A stretch of DNA of 12,552 nucleotides from DASQJJ01 sp035631115 (lineage in GTDB: Bacteria > Patescibacteriota > Microgenomatia > Levybacterales > UBA12049). Position 1 is the first letter of the stretch; every line of letters starts with the position of its first letter. Shown here piece by piece: positions 4,941 to 9,476 of the stretch. The notes beneath the pieces are model-generated. The model was given only the letters and a program-made list of their open reading frames with translations, searched no databases and was not told the DNA's origin. The DNA is taken from the NCBI GenBank assembly GCA_035631115.1, contig DASQJJ010000045.1, positions 1-12,552 on the forward strand, read 5' to 3'. The translations under genes and the position numbers were made by a program.

Positions 4941-5849
4941 ATGGGAAAAGTACGAGCAATTAGTCCAGAAGAACAAGAATTAAAAGCAAAAGAAGCAGCC
5001 GAAAAAGAGGCAGCACGTTTGGCACGCATTGAAGAAGCAAAAGCAAAAGGACAAGCAAAGAAAGAATTAAGAGTTAAGAGTGAAGAGTTAAGAGAAAAAA
5101 AGATAAAAGAGACAGAAGAGACAAAAGAAGAAACCGCAGAACCAAAACTAGAAGCACAAGAAGAAGTTGAGGCAGTTGAAGCTCCAAAGAAAGCTAAGAA
5201 GGTTTCTAAATATGCTGCAAAGCAAAAAAGTAAGACAAGAGAAAGATCGGAGAATTACCAAAAAGCTGCGCAAATGGTAGACAAATCCAAGCTGTATACC
5301 ACCAAAGAAGCACTCGCATTACTGGACAAAGCACATTTAGCAAAATTCGATGAGACCGTAGAATTGCACATAAATACGACGTCTGCAGGACTATCTGGAC
5401 AAGTTACTCTCCCCCACGGCACAGGAAAAGCAGTACGAGTTGCTATTCTTAACCCAAGTAAAGACGCTGCTGGAGCAGAGGCCTTACTCAAAGATATAGA
5501 AGCAGGAAAAATTAGCTTTGATGTGCTGGTTGCAACACCAGATGCTATGCCTAAATTGGCTCGAGTCGCAAGAGTTTTGGGACCAAAAGGCCTTATGCCC
5601 AATCCCAAAACAGGGACAGTAAGTACCAATCCAGAAGCAGTTGCCAAAAGCTATGAGGGTGGACAAATGCATTACAAAACAGAAGCAAAGACACCTGTTA
5701 TGCATTTGGCAGTTGGAAAGTTGTCTTTTGGAGCAGAAAAACTATCCCAAAATATAGAGTCTATGCTAAAAGCAGTAAAAATGGAAAATATTAAAAAAGT
5801 AACAGTAAAATCCACTATGTCCCCTGGAATTAGACTTCTTGTAAAATAA
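4941..5849 (+). CDS. rplA: 50S ribosomal protein L1 (uL1) with Lys/Glu-rich N-terminal extension
   Basis: L1 forms the mobile L1 stalk that releases E-site tRNA and often represses its own operon. The core spans about residues 104-302, with F-D-E-T-V-E-L (136-142), L-P-H-G-T-G-K (157-163) and the hallmark G-P-K-G-L-M-P-N-P-K-T-G-T-V (214-227). Total length is 302 against about 230 usually. The first 100 residues are a charged, probably helical and coiled extension (K-E-A-A-E-K-E-A-A-R-L near 17-27) that includes a translated repeat near residues 41-52. The C-terminus ends soon after M-S-P-G-I-R-L, a little shorter than most. It starts at ATG 4941 directly after an intergenic repeat, without an SD. 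Confidence 0.95.
   Translation: MGKVRAISPEEQELKAKEAAEKEAARLARIEEAKAKGQAKKELRVKSEELREKKIKETEETKEETAEPKLEAQEEVEAVEAPKKAKKVSKYAAKQKSKTRERSENYQKAAQMVDKSKLYTTKEALALLDKAHLAKFDETVELHINTTSAGLSGQVTLPHGTGKAVRVAILNPSKDAAGAEALLKDIEAGKISFDVLVATPDAMPKLARVARVLGPKGLMPNPKTGTVSTNPEAVAKSYEGGQMHYKTEAKTPVMHLAVGKLSFGAEKLSQNIESMLKAVKMENIKKVTVKSTMSPGIRLLVK
5064..5094 (+). repeat. GAGTTAAGAGT-type short tandem repeat inside rplA
   Basis: Units of the form GA(A/G)TTAAGAG recur three times with spacers and encode E-L-R-V-K-S-E-E-L-R-E-K of the L1 extension. It looks like a low-complexity repeat carried in frame. Confidence 0.5.
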
Positions 5850-5867
5850 ATCAGTAATTCTTTATGT

Positions 5868-6119
5868 ATGACAGATATTTGTGAACAAGTTTGGAATGTC
5901 GTGCCAGGATCAGAAACAACAGACGCACAAGGAAACGAAGTGAGTAAGATAGCCCCAAGTTGTCCACGCAGAGGAACAATAGGATGTTCCATGAATACAG
6001 ACCCAGGTATACCAGTAACTGTTGTGTCTCCCCCAGGTTTACCAATCAAACCCCTAACGGATGGCCTAACATCGGCAAACAGAGCGCTTTGTAATCAAAA
6101 TAGGAAATATCTTAACTGA
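5868..6119 (+). CDS. Hypothetical 83-aa Cys-containing protein
   Basis: ATG 5868 to TGA 6117-6119, 18 bases after rplA. The protein has four Cys, at about residues 5, 32, 40 and 75, with C-P-R-R-G-T-I-G-C as a C-x7-C pair. A Pro/Val-rich middle (P-G-I-P-V-T-V-V-S-P-P-G-L-P-I-K-P) suggests extended or beta structure. There is no signal peptide or membrane span. Codon use matches the neighbours, which supports it as a real gene although no SD is seen. The Cys pair might bind metal or form a disulfide, but the spacing fits no zinc motif I know. Function unknown. Confidence 0.5.
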   Translation: MTDICEQVWNVVPGSETTDAQGNEVSKIAPSCPRRGTIGCSMNTDPGIPVTVVSPPGLPIKPLTDGLTSANRALCNQNRKYLN

Positions 6120-6207
6120 TTCAAGTCGTAGATACAAATTGCATCTATTCTGTCAGCTTTTTGTCCAGCATGTTGGGAAGACCTCCATTTATAGTTACAT
6201 TAGTTAC

Positions 6208-6259
6208 CCTCACCTCTTCTCCTCTCCCTAAAAACAGGGCGAGGAAGGAAAAGGAAGGG
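6208..6259. repeat. CCTCACCTC ... AAGGAAGGG repeat, copy A
   Basis: It begins CCTCACCTC and ends AAGGAAGGG, with an internal hairpin CCTC-CCCT / AGGG-GAGG (6221-6229/6236-6244, one mismatch). A second copy lies before rplJ at 7196-7243. Apart from this, the 6120-6284 gap holds no gene I can support. Confidence 0.6.
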
Positions 6260-6284
6260 CTGTTTATAGGAAAGGAGGTAAAAT

Positions 6285-6500
6285 ATGGGAATCCCAATTG
6301 GAGAAACAAATCGTCAAAACGGAGATAGAGCAATGACTCCAGCAACAAGACAAAGATGGGAAAGGCTAAAGCTTAAAGCTCAAGGTACTTTGCAGAGCTG
6401 GGCACAAACAAACCCACATCATAGACATGATTTTTTTGCAGACCAGCAAAAGGTTTTACGAGCATCCGATGTGCTCGCACGTTTACCAGAGAATTTATAA
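6285..6500 (+). CDS. Hypothetical 71-aa protein
   Basis: The start ATG 6285 is fixed by a strong SD AAAGGAGG six bases upstream. The product is hydrophilic and mostly helical. It has a short N-terminal segment (M-G-I-P-I-G-E-T-N-R), a basic amphipathic helix (T-R-Q-R-W-E-R-L-K-L-K-A-Q-G-T-L), a His-rich turn (N-P-H-H-R-H-D-F-F, about residues 45-53) and a final helix (V-L-R-A-S-D-V-L-A-R-L). No family is recognised. The His cluster could bind metal, but nothing else supports that. A promoter-like site follows its stop codon by a few bases. Confidence 0.6.
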   Translation: MGIPIGETNRQNGDRAMTPATRQRWERLKLKAQGTLQSWAQTNPHHRHDFFADQQKVLRASDVLARLPENL

Positions 6501-6504
6501 ATCA

Positions 6505-6533
6505 TTGAATACATAGAGGCAAAGTGGTATGCT
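6505..6533 (+). promoter_or_regulatory. Possible promoter before the 53-aa gene
   Basis: TTGAAT (6505-6510), 17 bp, TATGCT (6528-6533) with an upstream TG giving an extended -10. It would transcribe the antisense copy of the structured repeat, a terminator, then the 53-aa gene. Confidence 0.35.
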
Positions 6534-6563
6534 GTGGCAGAAATAAGGCGGAATGCCCACCTA

Positions 6564-6614
6564 ATCTTACCGTTCGCCTTCAGGCACTATTCGTGCACGG
6601 CTCACGGAGCGATT
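6564..6614 (-). repeat. Structured 51-bp repeat, copy 2
   Basis: Reverse complement of copy 1 (645-695) with three differences. On the minus strand the outer stem is CCGT/ACGG instead of CTGT/ACAG, a paired change that keeps the helix; the third difference (C to T) is in the loop region. Orientation is opposite to the surrounding operon. Confidence 0.65.
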
Positions 6615-6621
6615 TTGGTTG

Positions 6622-6646
6622 GGCTTAAGAATTTCTAAGCCTTTTT
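6622..6646 (+). terminator. Intrinsic terminator ahead of the 53-aa gene
   Basis: GGCTTA (6622-6627) pairs with TAAGCC (6636-6641), loop 8 nt, then five T. It ends transcripts from the left or acts as an attenuator for the gene at 6688. Confidence 0.55.
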
Positions 6647-6687
6647 GTACCAAAAATTCAAGAAATTCTAAAGGAGGTGAAAAATAT

Positions 6688-6849
6688 ATGGCATTAGCAG
6701 GATTAAAAGAAGTGGCATTGGCAGTATTAGGAAAAAAAGGAGAAGGAAAATCCAAACTTATTGCTAAACATGTACCACAGAGTAGGGATGAGGGAGTTCA
6801 CCACGATACCAAAAGACGCCCAAGTCCATTTTTTACTGGAGGTAAATAA
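6688..6849 (+). CDS. Hypothetical 53-aa basic protein
   Basis: ATG 6688 is chosen because a near-perfect SD AAAGGAGGTGA (6670-6680) precedes it; the frame is open farther upstream but would run through the terminator and the SD. The first 16 residues form a hydrophobic-amphipathic helix (M-A-L-A-G-L-K-E-V-A-L-A-V-L-G-K). A Lys/Gly linker (K-G-E-G-K-S-K) and a basic, His-containing, probably disordered tail follow. It is too short for a confident membrane helix. A membrane-surface or ribosome-associated role is possible but is only a guess. A strong terminator follows 20 bases after its stop. Confidence 0.6.
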   Translation: MALAGLKEVALAVLGKKGEGKSKLIAKHVPQSRDEGVHHDTKRRPSPFFTGGK

Positions 6850-6869
6850 TATTTTTTTTTGAATTCATT

Positions 6870-6905
6870 AAAATCCATATCTCGCACAGGCAGATATGGA
6901 TTTTT
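6870..6905 (+). terminator. Intrinsic terminator of the core operon
   Basis: AAAATCCATATCT (6870-6882) pairs with AGATATGGATTTT (6892-6904), 13 bp, loop 9 nt, with a five-T run. It separates the secE-to-53-aa region from the rplJ-rplL unit. Confidence 0.8.
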
Positions 6906-6990
6906 GCATAGGAATATCCCCTTCTATCCTATAACGCATAATTCCCGAAAGCTTTTTAGTACCTTATAGTCAAACCCTAACTCCCCTTTG

Positions 6991-7040
6991 ACCCATTCGA
7001 CCTTGCTCAGGGTCAATCCTGAGCTTGTCGTAGGATTGAC
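6991..7040. repeat. Dispersed hairpin repeat contributing the rplJ promoter -35
   Basis: It contains GTCAATCCT (7012-7020) and AGGATTGAC (7032-7040) as a perfect 9-bp inverted repeat, plus an overlapping CTCAGG/CCTGAG pair (7006-7011/7018-7023). Its last bases provide the -35 TTGACA at 7036-7041. Confidence 0.6.
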
Positions 7041-7065
7041 ACTTCCCTATTATTTTTGCTATACT
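7036..7065 (+). promoter_or_regulatory. rplJ-rplL promoter
   Basis: TTGACA (7036-7041), 18 bp, TATACT (7060-7065). The predicted start near 7072 coincides with the first bases of the L10 leader, giving a 5' leader of about 180 nt. Confidence 0.75.
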
Positions 7066-7073
7066 ATATATAT

Positions 7074-7126
7074 CCAAAGACAGGAAGTGACGCACCACAA
7101 AGGTGCATCATAAATCTTCCCGAGGA
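7074..7126 (+). ncRNA. Ribosomal protein L10 leader RNA
   Basis: CCAAAGACAGGAAG (7074-7087) and CTTCCCGAGG (7116-7125) pair through GGAAG/CTTCC and show the paired AGAC and CCGAGG blocks typical of L10 leaders. An inner hairpin GCACC-ACAAA-GGTGC (7092-7106) caps it. Free L10-L12 complex is known to bind such leaders and repress the operon. Position before rplJ supports the call. Confidence 0.8.
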
Positions 7127-7133
7127 GAGACGT

Positions 7134-7157
7134 AGATTCTGGACAAGCCAGAATGAC
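7134..7157. repeat. Small hairpin repeat in the L10 leader
   Basis: ATTCTGG (7136-7142) pairs with CCAGAAT (7148-7154), loop ACAAG, and it ends in GAATGAC like the palindromic repeats elsewhere. It sits between the L10-binding structure and the terminator. Confidence 0.55.
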
Positions 7158-7163
7158 ACGATA

Positions 7164-7187
7164 ACTCGCTTTGGTAGCGGGTTTTTT
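7164..7187 (+). terminator. Attenuator terminator in the rplJ leader
   Basis: ACTCGCT (7164-7170) pairs with AGCGGGT (7176-7182), one T-G pair, loop TTGGT, followed by T to 7187. It lies 66 bases before rplJ and probably gives partial termination linked to L10 binding upstream. Confidence 0.7.
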
Positions 7188-7195
7188 AATGAAAA

Positions 7196-7243
7196 CCTCA
7201 CCTCGATCCTCTCCTGCCAGGAGAGGAAGAAGATAAGGAAGGG
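7196..7243. repeat. CCTCACCTC ... AAGGAAGGG repeat, copy B, holding the rplJ SD
   Basis: It has the same ends as copy A (6208-6259). The centre is a perfect 9-bp hairpin TCCTCTCCT/AGGAGAGGA (7207-7215/7219-7227) with a 3-nt loop. The final AAGGAAGGG (7235-7243) serves as the rplJ Shine-Dalgarno. Confidence 0.6.
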
Positions 7244-7252
7244 ATTTACAAG

Positions 7253-7795
7253 ATGAAAAACGATAATACAAAAATGTCCGGAAATAAAGAAAAAAAGGTA
7301 GCAATTGTTGCCGAAGTGAAGGAAAAGGTAGATAAGGCTAAGGCAATGGTTTTTACCGATTACACTGGTCTTACCCATCAACAACTCGAAACTCTTAAAA
7401 AAGAGATTCGAAAAGCAGATGCAGAATACGCAGTAACTAAAAATACCCTTCTCAAGCTCGCATTAGGTGAAAAAGTTGCAGACCAGGAAGACAAATTCCA
7501 AAACCCTACAGGCACCATGTTTTTGTATGGCGATGTGGTAACTCCTCTTAAAACCTTAGCAAAAATGATTAAGGAAATGGAAAAACCAGCTATTAAATTT
7601 GGACTTTTCGATGGAAAAGTTATGACAGATAAAGATGTTCTTACATTATCTACTCTTCCAAGCCGAGAGGTGTTACTTGCACAATTAGCAGGTATGCTTA
7701 AATCCCCTATCCAAGGACTTCACCGAGCATTATCTTGGAATATGCAAAAATTAGTATTAACACTCGCAGCAGTACAAAAGACAAAAACAGCATAA
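7253..7795 (+). CDS. rplJ: 50S ribosomal protein L10 (uL10)
   Basis: L10 anchors the L7/L12 dimers to 23S rRNA at the stalk base, and with L12 represses its own mRNA. The 180 residues fit the family (about 165-180). The N-terminal rRNA-binding domain (about 13-145) has K-A-M-V-F-T-D-Y-T-G-L (near 30-40), A-V-T-K-N-T-L-L-K-L-A (near 59-69) and P-T-G-T-M-F (near 84-89). The C-terminal helix for L12 binding covers roughly 145-180. ATG 7253 is preferred because AAGGAAGGG lies nine bases upstream; an internal ATG at residue 7 is an alternative. It is followed 27 bases later by rplL. Confidence 0.95.
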   Translation: MKNDNTKMSGNKEKKVAIVAEVKEKVDKAKAMVFTDYTGLTHQQLETLKKEIRKADAEYAVTKNTLLKLALGEKVADQEDKFQNPTGTMFLYGDVVTPLKTLAKMIKEMEKPAIKFGLFDGKVMTDKDVLTLSTLPSREVLLAQLAGMLKSPIQGLHRALSWNMQKLVLTLAAVQKTKTA

Positions 7796-7822
7796 AAGGA
7801 ATATAAAAAGAAAGGAGGATAT

Positions 7823-8209
7823 ATGGCAAAAGTAACACAAGCAGAATTATTAACAGCAGTAGAAGAAATGTCCGTTTTGGAGCTTTCTGAATTTGTAAAA
7901 GCACTTGAAGAAAAGTTTGGAGTCTCAGCAGCAGCTATGGCAGTCGCAGCACCAGCAGGTGGAGCAGCAGCACCAGCAGAAGCAGCAGAAGAGCAAACAG
8001 TCTTTAATGTTGTCTTAACAGCAGCAGGAGCAAATAAAATCGGAGTCATTAAGGCTATCCGAGAATTAGTCCCAACACTCGGACTAACAGAAGCAAAAGC
8101 ATTAGCAGATAGTGCACCAAAGGAAGTATTGACTGCAGTTAATAAAGCAACAGCAGAAGAAGCAAAAGCAAAACTTACAGCAGCAGGTGGAACCGTCGAG
8201 CTTAAATAA
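7823..8209 (+). CDS. rplL: 50S ribosomal protein L7/L12 (bL12)
   Basis: The multi-copy stalk protein that recruits and stimulates translational GTPases. At 128 residues it has the usual length. The N-terminal dimerisation domain (about 1-33) has L-E-L-S-E-F-V-K-A-L-E-E-K-F-G-V. A flexible Ala/Pro/Gly hinge covers about 34-58, and the C-terminal GTPase-binding domain (about 59-128) has K-I-G-V-I-K-A-I-R and G-L-T-E-A-K-A-L. The strong SD AAAGGAGG ends six bases before the ATG, consistent with higher output than rplJ. A terminator follows. Confidence 0.97.
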   Translation: MAKVTQAELLTAVEEMSVLELSEFVKALEEKFGVSAAAMAVAAPAGGAAAPAEAAEEQTVFNVVLTAAGANKIGVIKAIRELVPTLGLTEAKALADSAPKEVLTAVNKATAEEAKAKLTAAGGTVELK

Positions 8210-8218
8210 GCTTTTTCT

Positions 8219-8242
8219 GTCATCCTGAATTTATTTCAGGAT
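8219..8242. repeat. GTCATCCTGAA hairpin repeat
   Basis: ATCCTGAA (8222-8229) pairs with TTCAGGAT (8235-8242), loop five bases. It begins GTCATCC like the dispersed palindromic family. Confidence 0.55.
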
Positions 8243-8245
8243 CTC

Positions 8246-8281
8246 AACCAGGTTCAAGGTATTACTTTGAACCTGGTTTTT
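8246..8281 (+). terminator. rplL terminator
   Basis: AACCAGGTTCAA (8246-8257) pairs perfectly with TTGAACCTGGTT (8267-8278), loop 9 nt, T run to 8281. The hairpin may also serve the convergent gene ending at 8290. Its right arm and T tract recur at 9426-9441. Confidence 0.85.
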
Positions 8282-8289
8282 GGTAGGAA

Positions 8290-9375
8290 TTAACTTGCAG
8301 ATTGAGTCGGATTCCTAGGTTCTAGTCTTTTTTCCCAAAATCGTGCTGCTTGCTCATAATCAACACCTATACCTTGAGGTGTTCGTCCGTCATCCCCTGT
8401 TTCTAACGGTCCATAAGCAAATCCATGTTGATATAAAGACTGATAATGCTCTGCCAAGCTTCCATCCCATTCGGCAACAACTCGTAACATATTATCTGTA
8501 GGAAGAGGCCCATGAAACTTGATTTCTCCCATTGAGCTTACTTCATCTGCTCGAAAAAGGTAGGGTTTTCCTGCTGCCTCTTGATACCCAAAAAGGATTT
8601 TTCTTGCCATAAGCTCTAACCACCTCTCTCCTGTGAGCATTTTATTTAAATAATCCTGTCTCACGCGCTCTCTTACCTCTCGCGGAAGCTGACTAAACCG
8701 TTCATCAAGGAGAAGTCCTGATACTGCATAGGAAATGTCTTTCGGAGTCACAACGGTATAAGGATCAAGTAATAATTGTGCATCAAGGAGCAAAAAATTT
8801 CCTCCGTAATACTTTTCGCTAGGAAATCCCCAATGAGCAAAAACATATTCATCTAAGCCCAATTCTCTATCCAATGCCTGATCCTTAGTGCCAGAGTCAT
8901 TTTCTCTCGCTGGAATGAGAGGATGCTGAAAATCTACTCTATTACGTGTGGCATGCACCAAGGGAACATCCTTGAGAAGTGTGTCTCTAATAAGAGAGAC
9001 TTGTCTTTGCTCTTCTTGTGTTAATTCTCTTACAAGCTCTGGATATTCTGCAGTGTTTTGGGCAAGTTTTTCTAATGTAATATTATGTCGCTCTAATTTT
9101 CTAGACAAAGGACCATCGTAAATACTTTCTCCTTCTCTATACACAGGCTCTTGTGCACTATCAAGAAGAGTATCTATCGTAAGTGTCCCTTCTTCTTCTG
9201 CAGTCTTTACTTTTCGTTTGAAACCAAAATGTTGCACAGCTTCTGTGAGTCGCTGAATTACGGGTTTGGCTTTTTCTACTGCAGCTGAAGGATTTTGTGG
9301 TGCTTTCTTTACATCTGGTGATCCATAATGGACAGCTGGTCCTTCTGTATGTGGTCCTCCTGATCCTGCAGTCAT
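8290..9375 (-). CDS. Hypothetical 361-aa soluble protein, possibly ADP-ribosyltransferase-like
   Basis: The start ATG at 9375 is backed by a promoter whose predicted transcription start is that ATG. Residues 1-60 are Pro/Gly/Lys-rich and probably disordered; the rest is a mixed alpha/beta globular protein without signal peptide or membrane span. A central block reads L-V-H-A-T-R (139-144), D-E-Y-V-F-A-H-W-G-F-P (175-185), F-L-L-L-D (194-198), L-L-L-D-P-Y-T-V-V-T-P-K-D-I (201-214). A His-led strand followed by a Tyr-Val-Phe strand loosely recalls ADP-ribosyltransferase folds such as DarT, but this is weak pattern matching and no catalytic Glu can be assigned. It is flanked by direct repeats, which suggests recent insertion between rplL and the peptidase. 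Confidence 0.75.
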   Translation of the reverse strand: MTAGSGGPHTEGPAVHYGSPDVKKAPQNPSAAVEKAKPVIQRLTEAVQHFGFKRKVKTAEEEGTLTIDTLLDSAQEPVYREGESIYDGPLSRKLERHNITLEKLAQNTAEYPELVRELTQEEQRQVSLIRDTLLKDVPLVHATRNRVDFQHPLIPARENDSGTKDQALDRELGLDEYVFAHWGFPSEKYYGGNFLLLDAQLLLDPYTVVTPKDISYAVSGLLLDERFSQLPREVRERVRQDYLNKMLTGERWLELMARKILFGYQEAAGKPYLFRADEVSSMGEIKFHGPLPTDNMLRVVAEWDGSLAEHYQSLYQHGFAYGPLETGDDGRTPQGIGVDYEQAARFWEKRLEPRNPTQSAS

Positions 9376-9381
9376 AAAACA

Positions 9382-9410
9382 ATTTTAAAGTAAGGAATAC
9401 ATGGAGTCAA
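9382..9410 (-). promoter_or_regulatory. Promoter of the 361-aa gene (leaderless)
   Basis: On the minus strand TTGACT (9410-9405), 17 bp, TAAAAT (9387-9382), then six bases to the ATG. The expected start site falls on the A of the ATG. Confidence 0.65.
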
Positions 9411-9425
9411 TGGAATTAAAAGCAT

Positions 9426-9441
9426 TTTGAACCTGGTTTTT
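9426..9441 (+). repeat. Second copy of the rplL terminator right arm
   Basis: TTTGAACCTGGTTTTT is identical to 8266-8281, in direct orientation, but here lacks the left arm and cannot form the hairpin. It abuts the -35 of the next promoter. Confidence 0.7.
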
Positions 9442-9469
9442 TGACAACTAGAGGATATTTTACTATAAT
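9441..9469 (+). promoter_or_regulatory. Consensus promoter of the M24 peptidase gene (leaderless)
   Basis: Perfect TTGACA (9441-9446), 17 bp, perfect TATAAT (9464-9469). The ATG at 9477 is at the expected start site, so the mRNA should be leaderless. Confidence 0.8.
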
Positions 9470-9476
9470 TCTCTTC

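Noticed and set aside
6567..6755. Minus-strand 62-codon frame
   Set aside because: It spans the structured repeat, the terminator and the start of the 53-aa gene; no start signal and no codon support.
7707..8223. Minus-strand frames opposite rplJ and rplL
   Set aside because: They are antisense shadows of the confident ribosomal genes, Ala/Ser-rich because rplL is repetitive.
8210..8290. rpoB start after rplL
   Set aside because: The bases after rplL are a repeat, a terminator and the end of a minus-strand gene; no rpoB coding sequence is in the window.
9441..9476. Upstream TTG start for the M24 peptidase
   Set aside because: The TTG is the -35 TTGACA itself, so it would not be transcribed from this promoter.
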